A DNA stretch of 64,000 nt, taken from contig JAVHKY010000003.1 in assembly GCA_035079385.1 (NCBI GenBank), forward strand, positions 12,751,501-12,815,500, in the 5' to 3' direction. The notes under the pieces were generated by a model, which saw nothing but the letters and a program-made list of their open reading frames with translations, was not told the origin of the DNA and did not search any database. This document shows, piece after piece, positions 25,188 to 35,801 of this stretch (positions are counted from its first letter, which is position 1; the number at the start of each line of letters is the position of its first letter). The translations under genes were made by a program, and so were the position numbers. The stretch comes from Aspidiotus rigidus. Taxonomy: Eukaryota > Arthropoda > Insecta > Hemiptera > Diaspididae.

Positions 25188-26201
25188 TCTAATATATAAA
25201 GTAGAATGTTTGTCTGTATGTATGTATGTATGTATGTATGTATGTATATCTGTATGTTCGTCCATAACTTTCGAACGCCTTCACCTATCGACCTGGAATT
25301 TTTTTTGAAAAATTTCGTTTTTTCTGGGTGAGGTTCTTAAATACATTTCTATGTTTTGACTCCCTGAAGGTGGAGTAAGGGGCGACAAAATTAGAAAAAA
25401 CGGGCATTATCGAGTACTGAAACTGCTTTGCGCTGTACGTTAGACCTACGCGCGTTGAGTGGCGCAGTTTCGAAAATTGAATTATTGTGATAACTCGAGT
25501 ATAACTCATTTTTATGAAAAATTGAAGAGAATAAAAATTGTAGCCCCTGTAATTTCCTTTCGAATGAGCCCGGTTCCAGATTTTTAGGAGGAAATTTTGT
25601 GACGACAGTATTCGCTGTACTTCCATACTAAGTAAGTTATTTTATTCACAGTTTTAAAAACACCTACATAAAGGATTTTACATCTGGTATCTCATACAAG
25701 AACCAATGTCTAGACACGGTGCGCACTGCGTATGGGCTACCCTTTTTTTTACCTGTTGTCCGTGTGTTTTCTTAGGGACTGGCAAAATGTCAATTGATTT
25801 GTGTGTATTCTGCTGCGATACAGGCTTCACGCGTTAAGTCAGCTCTCAAGTGAATTAGTGTGGAAAAAATTTAATTTGGTGATTTTTATTTTTGTGCGAC
25901 TCCGAACTTCGATATTTTATAAGTACAGTCGCAGTTTTTGGTGTCTATTTTCTTATTTTTGAACTGAATAGTTGTGAATTTTGCAAAACTCTTTCCACTG
26001 TTTCTTTTTTCCTTCCTTTTAAGCTAAAAGTGTTGTGTGTTATGTGAAAATTTTTGAAAAACGTAGCAAAAAATTCATCTGAATTCCAAGATACCTACAA
26101 AACACACATACCTACAAGATACAGATACCTATAAAACACAGATATCTACTCAACACACAGCTAGCGGTCAGGCGTGCCGGAGGCGCGTCGCCAACCGCTA
26201 G
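25188..26201 (+). mobile_element. Non-autonomous Helitron-like element
   Basis: The left end TCTAATATATAAAG lies after an A, followed by a (TGTA)n run at 25,213-25,247 and CCATAACTTTCGAACGCC, a layout common at Helitron 5' ends. The right end has a GC-rich hairpin-capable stretch (GGCGTGCCGGAGGCGCGTCG), then CTAG at 26,198-26,201 followed by T, giving the CTRR/T end expected from rolling-circle insertion between A and T. No Rep/helicase is encoded. Just before the hairpin is a short stretch of ATACCTA and AACACA repeats. Both ends were recognised by eye only. Confidence 0.6.
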
Positions 26202-26202
26202 T

Positions 26203-27945
26203 ATGATATATAAACGTGTATTCGAGCTTTGTACGTACCCATATAGTGAAGAATAGTAGATGACAAATGTGCTAAATTTTGAGAAATATTCACGTTTTTT
26301 ACTCGTTTTTTGAATATTTCGATCTCTGTATGGGCTGAGAGGAATTTTGAAGCATGCAGAACTGCAGATAGGGGCGGATCAGACCTCTACAAAAAAACGT
26401 ATAAGTGATTGATTCCTCTCCTCTCCCCCGGTGAGCATTCAGAGAGCCACAACTTTGTTGAATTTATAGGTTTCTCGGTACATACGAGTATTTTGTACAT
26501 TTGTGTTATTGGAGTAGATTTAAATATATTTAGTATAATATCATTGTTTTAACCAGGAGGACCTATTTTAGAGATTGAGTAATAAAATGCCTGGAACAAT
26601 AAGAAATTCAGCAAGTTTGCCTGTATTTCACAAAGAATAATTTTTGACTAATGACTTTTTTCTCTAAAATGCGTATTAAGCGGGATATTTCAAAAAACTG
26701 ATTTCGAGGGGGTTTCAACCCCCATAAAAAAGATGCCCCTGGGGAAAAACGCGGAGAAGTTAGTATATTGTTTTGGACTTCATTCTTGACCATTTCCAGC
26801 AATCAGACCTTTACTATGTCGCAATGTTCTTTTTTTTTCCCGAAACCTGTCTAATTTGACTACACTAACACTAAAATCAAAAATTTTAGAAAATCGCTCA
26901 ACTTTCAAACCAACTTTTCAGCTCGAGTTTTTGGGCTAAGTCAACATAGGTATAGTGAAACTTATAGGAAATTTGATGAGGAACAACTTTTGTTTGAAAC
27001 TTTTTTTCCTCTGGTGCTTAGTTTTCGATTTATTCTCAGAAAACTAATTTTTGTGGTACTTTGACCCCCTTTGGGGGAGGGCCCGCTCTCTGATCGCTTT
27101 GGACTTTTAGTATGTGTATCAGGAGACCATTTTAAACATAATCCACGAAAAAAACCTTTGTCGGCATTTATTTCCATTTAAAAACCTAATCTGCCTGGGC
27201 CAATAGTAAAATTTATCGTCGGACTTAGCCCCATTTGCCAAGTAAAAAAGTGAATCACCGATAGTATGAATCTACCCTTTCTAGAACTCTATATTTTCTT
27301 CTTCACGACATTTCAGTATTTTGCCCGATTATGGCAGGCGCGGTCTTTCCGACTTATTCCGCGACCAATAATTTAAAGTGTCTACGACGAATCCTTCTAA
27401 TTTCCGTAGTTTATAATACTAACTATTCGATTCAAGATTGATATCTGACTAAACATTTTTCTTATAATTTTTTCTCTTATTGTACGTTTTTTTTGTGTTT
27501 TGACCCAAAATTTATATGTATTGTGCTCAATGAATGATTAAGTGTCTACGGGGTGTGTATCTTTAGTCTAATACCTTATCCAAAACTGATATCCAGCCAG
27601 CGTTCTCGTGTCTTGACCTAAAACTCGAACTCTCAATTATTCCCGAAAATTCATCAGATATTCGCACAACTTTATTGGTGCGGTCTAATTGGTTACGTAC
27701 TTGTGATTTCCAAAAAACAGACTCTTCAGGAGTCAATTTGTTACTTATTTTCATGGAAGTTATTTGAATCCCGTAAACTATTTACATCTCGCGTACAAAA
27801 TACTTGTATGCAGGTTCTCTATCATAAAATACGAAATTGTTAGGTGTTGAAAGTCACTCGCGTGTCAAATTGCTCAAGACTCGTTATTTATGTCTCGCAT
27901 TTATTCGAACCCTGTTGCACTTTATCAGTCGTGTCATATTTATAG
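26203..27945. other. No recognisable feature
   Basis: AT-rich sequence between the Helitron-like element and the gypsy LTR. Short minus-strand frames at 26,962-27,177 and 27,563-27,754 show no known motif. The four bases ATAG at 27,942-27,945 are the left target duplication of the gypsy element. Confidence 0.5.
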
Positions 27946-29616
27946 TGTAAATACTGTATATATTTTTCGGTGAGTAAATGTACGGCTGTTTAAAACTGTA
28001 GCATGTATTGGAAACTACTAAGATTATTAGATGTTCATCAGTCACGTCCGTGTGAAGAGAACATCTATAAATAGTTGCGTGATTTCTTGTTCTTGAAAAG
28101 AAAGGAAGGAAAGGTTTTACAACAAACACATGTGCCTAGGTTTAGACGAGCTGTCTGCACTTTCGACGTTTACCATTGTAATTGAACGATGATTGTGTCG
28201 TTCTACAGTCAACGATCTTTAACGCATGTAGAAAAAATCCTTTACCGGATTATAAGAAACGGGCTGGCGCGGGTAGCCGGGTCCAGGGACGCGACCGGAC
28301 GAAACTAAGCGCGATCGACAAGGGTAGGTTTCAAACTACTCTGTTTAATAGTAAATCAGTTCGGCGGAATTGTAGTCGTTCATCGAATTACTCGTATCGA
28401 GCGTTGATCTATTTCGGTTGCTCTATTTCTGTGTTTTGTCGGATTGTCCGTGGTTATCGGTAGTGATTGTGGGTGTATTTGAACTCTTATTCTAGATACT
28501 ATACATATCGAGCTTGATATTGTATTGGTGAGTGGTTCACTGAGTATATTTGTAATTTACATTCGTCTGCTATCAGTTAGGGATACTTCATTATAAGATT
28601 ACGTTAGAGTTATGTCTTGCGGCACGCACATGAGAAGGAATCAGTAGAGGTGGGTGATAAATAGGATTCGTGGTTAACACTGAGTATGACTCAAGGTGGC
28701 CTACTGCTGTATTGTTTGCTGACGTCTGGTGTCCTAGGTGACGACGGTGGGAAGGCTTATCGTCGGTTCAGGGCGGTCCTGGAGTGGCCGTTAAGGATAG
28801 GACCTGGATAGTTAGCCGAGACCCGAGGTAGCCGATGGACCGAGCTGACCTAAGGGTAGAATAGGTAATGCGAGTCTTGTCGGTGGTCAGGGGAACAGTC
28901 TGTTCTCCTGATGAGCACTGGAGCTGCATCCTCCAGTGGAAGCCCGAGCAGGGGCTGGGACCCTTGAGGTCAAAAGGCCATGAGATGGACTTCATGGCAG
29001 GGACGGGGCGTCATCACAGAGTCTCTTGTAATGGGGCTTGTGCGGTGATTGGCAACGGCTAGTCAGGTTAAGGGGTACCGGCTGAGTTAGGTGCCAGGGG
29101 CCTTGTCGCACAAATCCGAGGCTGGGGTTGGCCGCCCCAGATAAGGTGGTAGTGGACTCGGTTCTGCCCCACTAATGTGGACACTGCGGGGCAATCGTAG
29201 AGTTGCTGAACCTGTAGCCATCAGGCTGCTATTGGGCGGCTGATGGGGACTCGACATTACATAGTTAGTGAAGGGGAAGTGATCAGAAAGTTCTACTAGT
29301 GTGACAACTGGGGCAAGGCCCTCTGTTGGTGTCAAGACGAGAGAATAAGTGAAGGTCTGGTCAATTCCCCGTAAGGTTTGAAGGCACAGTCTATGGCAAA
29401 GGTCGTGCGTGACCGCATGTTAGGTAGGTCGTGTAGGCGTATGTTGCAGGTATACTCAAACGAGTTTTAAAAACCTTTTACAGGAAGTTCAATGAAAAGG
29501 CGGAGTTGGCTCAGCAGAGAGGTTTTTCAAGATCGGACTGACGTAAGTGGCTCTTTGGTGTATGTTAGGTTGTATTCGTGAGGGGGCAGGCGCTCCGGCA
29601 ATTTATTAGGGTTACA
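27946..29616 (+). repeat. 5' LTR of the gypsy element
   Basis: Starts TGTAAATACTG and ends TTACA, so the termini are short inverted repeats. It is unusually long for a gypsy LTR. A TATA box lies only about 120 bp from the left end, which implies a short U3 and a long transcribed R-U5 leader. No clear AATAAA was seen. Confidence 0.95.
28066..28073 (+). promoter_or_regulatory. Candidate TATA box in the 5' LTR
   Basis: TATAAATA in the context ACATCTATAAATAGTTGCG, about 120 bp into the LTR. The same sequence is in the 3' LTR near 34,247. It would place the transcription start around 28,095-28,105. Confidence 0.5.
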
Positions 29617-29641
29617 TTTTATCAGAAGTGGGATTCACCCA
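29617..29641 (+). other. Candidate primer binding site (tRNA-Leu-like)
   Basis: Directly after the 5' LTR, TATCAGAAGTGGGATTC followed by ACCC resembles the complement of the T-arm and acceptor 3' strand of a leucine tRNA. The first bases are TTT rather than the TGG that would pair with CCA, so the assignment is tentative. An untranslated leader follows to 29,803. Confidence 0.45.
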
Positions 29642-29803
29642 GGCTTATTCACGTGAGGCTGTTCTTTTACGCTGGTTATGCAGGTGTGAATGAGTTTTGT
29701 GTGTAAGGAGAGCCAACTCCATAGAAGGTTTCTTTCTTGTATCACACAAGTATGTTGATGCTACCATCATATTTTATTATGTTCCGTTGATATAGTGATC
29801 ATT

Positions 29804-30829
29804 ATGATGGCCAATCGTATTACCCGTCGTCGTGCTGCCGGCCTTAGTGAGTCCTCAGAGGCCTCAGCGACATCAGTCCCTGTATACTCCCAGCCTCCCC
29901 CTCCAAAACGTGGTCGCCCCATTCAAGAAGCCATCCCTGAAGAAGAAGTTGTGACTACCTCTCAAGGAGAGAATAGCGCAGTGGCCCAATTAGCGCAGAT
30001 TGTGCAGAATTATATCGAGAATGGTCCAGTGCGGGAGGTGGTACGTCGTCACCATGTAAATGGGGATGGAATCCCGGAATTTAATCCGGATGACACCCAC
30101 CAGACCTCAGAGGTTTGGCTCCACAAGGTGGAGCAGTTGAAGAGGGTTAATGAGTGGAATGATGCCACTACTGTGCATTATGCCACAGCCAAATTGTCTG
30201 GCCTGGCAAAGACGTGGTATCAAAGTCTGAAGGTGCTCGACTACTCATGGGCAGAATGGAAGGTGTTGATCGCTCAGTCTTTCCCTACTGAAATCAATTA
30301 TCCCATTGCGATGGAGGAAATGTTGGCTCGGAAGAAGCGGGACTCCGAGTCTTATATTACCTACTATTATGAGAAGCTGGCCCTTCTAAATCAATTAGAT
30401 ATTGGCGGAGCAAGAGCGGTATCCTTCATCTGCCATGGAATACCGGATTTTATTGTGAAGAATACGGCTGAAGGAGCCCGCCACCAAACGCCGGAATCGC
30501 TTTTTATGTATCTCAGTTCCATTGCCGCTGCCCAGCAGAAGAGGAAGTCCCAGAAGCCAATCTCCAAGCCAGTAGGGCCTTGTAATATTTGTGGCCGTAA
30601 GAACCATTTGGCAAAGGATTGCTGGCAGGCAGGTAAACCAGGAACAAGTAAGAAGAAGTTCTCAGGGTTCACACGGAACAATGAAGAGAAGAGCTCAGCA
30701 ACAGTGGGGAAGACTGTGCCCAAAAAGTCAGGGGAGATGATTTGTTTTAATTGCAAGGAGTCAGGCCATATGTGGCGGTCGTGCCCCAAGGCCTCCGGCA
30801 GTAAGACTGTTAGTAAGCCCTCTGTATGA
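29804..30829 (+). CDS. gag: Gypsy gag polyprotein
   Basis: 341 codons from ATG at 29,804 to TGA at 30,827-30,829. An open frame also extends to GTG at 29,795, but a double ATG (29,804 and 29,807) is the likely start. The N terminus is basic and Pro/Ser-rich. The middle (about residues 85-235) is a capsid-like retrotransposon gag domain with motifs such as AKTWYQSL. The C terminus has two CCHC zinc knuckles, CNICGRKNHLAKDC (residues 260-273) and CFNCKESGHMWRSC (314-327), which bind element RNA. Gag forms the cytoplasmic virus-like particle that packages the RNA and Pol. The downstream pol frame is identical, with only the TGA between them. Confidence 0.93.
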   Translation: MMANRITRRRAAGLSESSEASATSVPVYSQPPPPKRGRPIQEAIPEEEVVTTSQGENSAVAQLAQIVQNYIENGPVREVVRRHHVNGDGIPEFNPDDTHQTSEVWLHKVEQLKRVNEWNDATTVHYATAKLSGLAKTWYQSLKVLDYSWAEWKVLIAQSFPTEINYPIAMEEMLARKKRDSESYITYYYEKLALLNQLDIGGARAVSFICHGIPDFIVKNTAEGARHQTPESLFMYLSSIAAAQQKRKSQKPISKPVGPCNICGRKNHLAKDCWQAGKPGTSKKKFSGFTRNNEEKSSATVGKTVPKKSGEMICFNCKESGHMWRSCPKASGSKTVSKPSV

Positions 30830-30838
30830 CTAATCCAC
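30824..30838 (+). promoter_or_regulatory. In-frame UGA-CUA stop between gag and pol (candidate readthrough site)
   Basis: Gag ends GTA TGA CTA ATC, and the codons after the stop stay open in the same frame through protease into the long pol frame. UGA followed by CUA is a known leaky stop context in some RNA viruses and cellular genes. Readthrough would give a Gag-Pol fusion, in place of the frameshift used by many gypsy elements. Frame identity is directly seen; readthrough is inferred. Confidence 0.65.
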
Positions 30839-33800
30839 CCTCGCTCCACGTCCGACGATAAGTACTCAAAGGCAGTAAAAGTAAATGGCCAGCCTACCAA
30901 CGCTTACATTGATTTTGGCAGTAAGGCAATCACCATTGTCAAGACCGAGGTTGAGAGGCTAAAACTCCCTCTAGAAAGAAAATTCAAGACCTTGTGTGGG
31001 TATGGGGGAGGGTCAGTAAAATCACTAGGGGCTACTGAATTTGAATTGGAGGTTGACCAAGTTAAGGCGCGCGTCAACGCAGACGTTGTCCCCAACTCGG
31101 TTCAGACAGACCCTCTCCTAGTAGGCCAACCTTTTACTGAGCTGCCAGAAGTATTGGTCATAAAAGATCATAAGTCACTGACCTTTAATCGGCGTGAGGG
31201 CGCACAGCCAGTCCTGCGGACTACCGTTGTTGAAATGGAAGAAAGTCAAGTTTATCTAATCAGAACTCCAGAACTACAGCCGGACTATGATCAGTTGACT
31301 ATGGGGGATGTGAGTTTGGAAGAAAGGGAGGCGTTCCTTTCAATCCTCAAAGAATACCGAGACTGTATAGCTCTCTCTCTCAGCGAGCTTGAGTGTGCAA
31401 AGGGGGTGGAGTTAGAAGTATCTTTGGTGGATTCCACACCCTTTAGTTTCCGACCATACCGTATGGCGCCTAAGGAGCAGGCGCAGGTTGGGGAAATTAT
31501 TGAGGAGCTTCTGGCTAATGATCTAATCTGCGAATCCAATTCTGAATTCGCTTCACCGGCCTTGTTGGTGCCCAAGAAAAATGGTGAGTTACGGTTTTGC
31601 GTGGATTATAGACGCCTAAACTCACAAACCCGTAAGGACAGCCACCCACTGCCAAGGATGGACGAGCAAGTGAACCAGTTGGCGTCTGGACGTGTATTCA
31701 TTGGCATCGACTTGTACTCGGGGTACTATCAGTTGGGCGTTGCTCCGGAATCACGAAAATACACCTCATTTGTCACTCCGCAAGGGCAGTACATGTTCAA
31801 GAGGATGCCTTTTGGGTTGACAAATGCACCAAAAGTGTTTCAACGATACATGAACCAGGTCCTGAAACCTGTAAGGAAATTTGCGGCGGTCTACTTGGAC
31901 GACATTATTATTCACGCCGACTCAATTCCAGATGCTTGCTGTAAGTTCAGACAGGTTCTGGAATTGTTACGAGAGGCTCGTCTCAAGTTGAACCTGAAGA
32001 AATGCTCCTTTCTGGTGCCTAAGGTCCTGTTTTTAGGGTTTGAGGTTGAGGGCGGAAGGGTGCGACCGGGAACTGAGAAGACTTCATCTGTAGCTGCCTT
32101 TCCAGTGCCAAAGTCCATCCACAACATTCGACAATTCCTCGGGTTGACGGGTTTCTTCCGTCACTTTGTAAGGGACTATGCAAACCTGGCCCGTCCGCTG
32201 TCCCGTCTCTTGAAGCAGGACCAGCCTTGGAGATGGGAAGAGGAAGAGAATGCCGCTTTTGAGGCCTTGAAGAAGGCACTTGTAGAACGACCCGTGCTGG
32301 CCTTATACCAGGCAAACCTTGAGACACAGGTGCACACGGATGCTAGTGCTCTAGGAATTGGTGGTATACTACTACAGAAGCATTCTGATAACAAATGGCA
32401 TCCAGTGGCGTACTATAGTCGCATAACATCAGATACAGAGAGCCGTTATCACTCCTATGAACTGGAGACCCTGGCAGTGGTAGAGAGCCTGAAGAAGTTC
32501 CGTCATTTCTTACTTGGGATCAAGTTCACAATTTATACAGATTGTAACTCGCTAAAAACCTGCTCCAATAAAAAACAATTGGTCCCACGAATTGCCAGGT
32601 GGTTACTGCAACTTCAGGAATTTGACTACAGCATTGAATACCGTCCTGGAGATAGTATGAGACATGCTGATGCTTTAAGTCGCAATCCAGTTGCCCAGGA
32701 GGAAGAGCAGGAAGATTTTATCCTCCGCATTGAACCTATAGAAGATTGGGTACTCTGTGCGCAGGCAACTGATCCCCAGATTACTGAGTTACGCAAGACT
32801 CTGTCTAAACCATCAACCTGCGAGGAGAGTCGCTTTGTACACGCCACCTATGCACTCAAACAGGATCGGGTGTATAGAAGAACGCCGCAGGGCCTCCTAT
32901 GGGTGGTGCCGCGTGGCATGCGCCATGAGGTGGTGCGAGCAGCGCACGACACAGTGGGACACTGTGGTGTTGATAAAACGTTAGCTAGAGTCAGTGAGGC
33001 CTATTGGTTTGCTAAGATGCGAAAGTATGTTGAACGTTTTGTGCATTGTTGCATTCCCTGTCTGTATACAAAACGTAAGGGTGGGAAGCCAGAGGGCTTC
33101 TTGCATCCAATTCCAAAAGGTACCAGTCCTTTGAGTACTGTACACATTGACCACTTGGGACCATTCCCCAAGTCTAAAAGGTTGCGAAATGAATATGCCA
33201 TCGTGGTTGTTGATGGTTTTACAAAATTCACATTTCTGAGGGCAGTTCGCTCAACCAAAACCCAGTTGGTTGTTGACTATCTACGGGATCTGTTTGCTAC
33301 CTACGGGACTCCAAAAGTTTTGATTTCCGATAGAGGATCGGCTTTCACTTCAAAAGCTTTCCGAGACTTTGTCCGTCAGAACAGTATCACCCATATTAAG
33401 GTGGCTGTGGCCACACCTAGAGCCAACGGACAGGTGGAGAGGCTAAACCAAGTTGTGCTGCGAGCCCTTTTAACTGGTCCAGAAGAAACCAAGTGGGACG
33501 AAGATATCCGTAAAGTCCAATTTGCAATTAATAATACAGTGAATTCAAGCACTGGCAAGACACCCAGCCAGTTGTTGTTAGGATACACTCCGCGTGGAGG
33601 AGATGATGCGGTCTTACGCGACAAGGTAAAGTTAGTCTCCCAAGAGTTGGATGACTTAGTTGCTATGCGCCATGAAGCTGCAACCCAGATTGAGAAGGCT
33701 CAACATAAGCAGACGCATTATTACAACTTGAGGAGGAGACCTGCAACCTTGTATGCTGTAGGTGATTTGGTATTGGTGGAGCAGTCAAAACTCCCAGTTG

Positions 33801-34108
33801 TTTTGCGGAAGAAAGGTAGTTGGGGAGAGGCTGCTAGCGCAGGAGCTAGCCGCAAACTACAAAAGCTGTATAGGGGACCACTACAGGTTATGGAGGTGTT
33901 GCCTAATGATAGGTATGTGGTAAGGGATTTGGCTGGGAGAACCACGGGCAAGAAGTGTTATGAGGCAACCGTGGCAGTGGATCATATGAAGAGATGGAGG
34001 ATCCCCGGCGGTGTCTCGGATGACTCTTCTGGAGATGAAGAGGAGGACCCTTCCCAAATGGCGTCATTGGAACCAGAGGAGGAAGCGGCCACCTCGGGGG
34101 CGAGGTAG
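30830..34108 (+). CDS. pol: Gypsy pol polyprotein (protease, RT, RNase H, integrase)
   Basis: 1,092 sense codons follow the gag stop in frame. No start codon is needed if made by readthrough. Numbering from 30,830: protease with AYIDFGSKAITI, Asp at residue 28 and DFG where DTG or DSG is usual; reverse transcriptase with YLDDIII at 355-361; RNase H with HTDASALGIGG (Asp near 504) and TDCNSL; integrase zinc region from AHDTVGHCGVDKTLA (near 705) to the CIPC pair; integrase catalytic residues Asp 774 (HIDHLG), Asp 834 (SDRGSAF) and Glu 870 (GQVERLN), giving D-59-D-35-E. The C terminus is acidic with no chromodomain. The enzymes copy the RNA and insert the cDNA. The frame is uninterrupted, so this may be functional. 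It ends 18 bp before the 3' LTR. Confidence 0.95.
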   Translation, partial: LIHPRSTSDDKYSKAVKVNGQPTNAYIDFGSKAITIVKTEVERLKLPLERKFKTLCGYGGGSVKSLGATEFELEVDQVKARVNADVVPNSVQTDPLLVGQPFTELPEVLVIKDHKSLTFNRREGAQPVLRTTVVEMEESQVYLIRTPELQPDYDQLTMGDVSLEEREAFLSILKEYRDCIALSLSELECAKGVELEVSLVDSTPFSFRPYRMAPKEQAQVGEIIEELLANDLICESNSEFASPALLVPKKNGELRFCVDYRRLNSQTRKDSHPLPRMDEQVNQLASGRVFIGIDLYSGYYQLGVAPESRKYTSFVTPQGQYMFKRMPFGLTNAPKVFQRYMNQVLKPVRKFAAVYLDDIIIHADSIPDACCKFRQVLELLREARLKLNLKKCSFLVPKVLFLGFEVEGGRVRPGTEKTSSVAAFPVPKSIHNIRQFLGLTGFFRHFVRDYANLARPLSRLLKQDQPWRWEEEENAAFEALKKALVERPVLALYQANLETQVHTDASALGIGGILLQKHSDNKWHPVAYYSRITSDTESRYHSYELETLAVVESLKKFRHFLLGIKFTIYTDCNSLKTCSNKKQLVPRIARWLLQLQEFDYSIEYRPGDSMRHADALSRNPVAQEEEQEDFILRIEPIEDWVLCAQATDPQITELRKTLSKPSTCEESRFVHATYALKQDRVYRRTPQGLLWVVPRGMRHEVVRAAHDTVGHCGVDKTLARVSEAYWFAKMRKYVERFVHCCIPCLYTKRKGGKPEGFLHPIPKGTSPLSTVHIDHLGPFPKSKRLRNEYAIVVVDGFTKFTFLRAVRSTKTQLVVDYLRDLFATYGTPKVLISDRGSAFTSKAFRDFVRQNSITHIKVAVATPRANGQVERLNQVVLRALLTGPEETKWDEDIRKVQFAINNTVNSSTGKTPSQLLLGYTPRGGDDAVLRDKVKLVSQELDDLVAMRHEAATQIEKAQHKQTHYYNLRRRPATLYAVGDLVLVEQSKLPVVLRKKGSWGEAASAGASRKLQKLYRGPLQVMEVLPNDRYVVRDLAGRTTGKKCYEATVAVDHMKRWRIPGGVSDDSSGDEEEDPSQMASLEPEEEAATSGAR

Positions 34109-34126
34109 AGGTCAGGAAAGGCCGAA

Positions 34127-35797
34127 TGTAAATACTGTATATATTTTTCGGTGAGTAAATGTACGGCTGTTTAAAACTGTAGCATGTATTGGAAACTACT
34201 AAGATTATTAGATGTTCATCAGTCACGTCCGTGTGAAGAGAACATCTATAAATAGTTGCGTGATTTCTTGTTCTTGAAAAGAAAGGAAGGAAAGGTTTTA
34301 CAACAAACACATGTGCCTAGGTTTAGACGAGCTGTCTGCACTTTCGACGTTTACCATTGTAATTGAACGATGATTGTGTCGTTCTACAGTCAACGATCTT
34401 TAACGCATGTAGAAAAAATCCTTTACCGGATTATAAGAAACGGGCTGGCGCGGGTAGCCGGGTCCAGGGACGCGACCGGACGAAACTAAGCGCGATCGAC
34501 AAGGGTAGGTTTCAAACTACTCTGTTTAATAGTAAATCAGTTCGGCGGAATTGTAGTCGTTCATCGAATTACTCGTATCGAGCGTTGATCTATTTCGGTT
34601 GCTCTATTTCTGTGTTTTGTCGGATTGTCCGTGGTTATCGGTAGTGATTGTGGGTGTATTTGAACTCTTATTCTAGATACTATACATATCGAGCTTGATA
34701 TTGTATTGGTGAGTGGTTCACTGAGTATATTTGTAATTTACATTCGTCTGCTATCAGTTAGGGATACTTCATTATAAGATTACGTTAGAGTTATGTCTTG
34801 CGGCACGCACATGAGAAGGAATCAGTAGAGGTGGGTGATAAATAGGATTCGTGGTTAACACTGAGTATGACTCAAGGTGGCCTACTGCTGTATTGTTTGC
34901 TGACGTCTGGTGTCCTAGGTGACGACGGTGGGAAGGCTTATCGTCGGTTCAGGGCGGTCCTGGAGTGGCCGTTAAGGATAGGACCTGGATAGTTAGCCGA
35001 GACCCGAGGTAGCCGATGGACCGAGCTGACCTAAGGGTAGAATAGGTAATGCGAGTCTTGTCGGTGGTCAGGGGAACAGTCTGTTCTCCTGATGAGCACT
35101 GGAGCTGCATCCTCCAGTGGAAGCCCGAGCAGGGGCTGGGACCCTTGAGGTCAAAAGGCCATGAGATGGACTTCATGGCAGGGACGGGGCGTCATCACAG
35201 AGTCTCTTGTAATGGGGCTTGTGCGGTGATTGGCAACGGCTAGTCAGGTTAAGGGGTACCGGCTGAGTTAGGTGCCAGGGGCCTTGTCGCACAAATCCGA
35301 GGCTGGGGTTGGCCGCCCCAGATAAGGTGGTAGTGGACTCGGTTCTGCCCCACTAATGTGGACACTGCGGGGCAATCGTAGAGTTGCTGAACCTGTAGCC
35401 ATCAGGCTGCTATTGGGCGGCTGATGGGGACTCGACATTACATAGTTAGTGAAGGGGAAGTGATCAGAAAGTTCTACTAGTGTGACAACTGGGGCAAGGC
35501 CCTCTGTTGGTGTCAAGACGAGAGAATAAGTGAAGGTCTGGTCAATTCCCCGTAAGGTTTGAAGGCACAGTCTATGGCAAAGGTCGTGCGTGACCGCATG
35601 TTAGGTAGGTCGTGTAGGCGTATGTTGCAGGTATACTCAAACGAGTTTTAAAAACCTTTTACAGGAAGTTCAATGAAAAGGCGGAGTTGGCTCAGCAGAG
35701 AGATTTTTCAAGATCGGACTGACGTAAGTGGCTCTTTGGTGTATGTTAGGTTGTATTCGTGAGGGGGCAGGCGCTCCGGCAATTTATTAGGGTTACA
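34127..35797 (+). repeat. 3' LTR of the gypsy element
   Basis: Direct copy of the 5' LTR at a constant offset of 6,181 bp. The purine-rich stretch AGAGGTCAGGAAAGG just upstream could be the polypurine tract, but it is not a clean one. ATAG follows at 35,798. Confidence 0.95.
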
Positions 35798-35801
35798 ATA
35801 G

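Larger units (their letters stand above)
27946..35797 (+). mobile_element. Complete Ty3/gypsy LTR retrotransposon, recently inserted
   Basis: Two direct repeats of 1,671 bp (27,946-29,616 and 34,127-35,797) start TGTAAATACTG and end GGGTTACA. The host sequence ATAG flanks both outer edges (27,942-27,945 and 35,798-35,801), a 4-bp target duplication. I found a single mismatch between the LTRs, G at 29,522 against A at 35,703. Between them lie a primer-binding-site candidate, gag, and pol with protease, reverse transcriptase, RNase H and integrase. There is no envelope gene. Near-identical LTRs and an intact pol argue for a young and possibly mobile copy. Confidence 0.97.

Noticed and set aside
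28182..29335. Small frames inside the 5' LTR, repeated identically at 34,363-35,516
   Set aside because: They repeat only because the LTRs are identical. None has a recognisable domain, and they lie in the untranslated leader.
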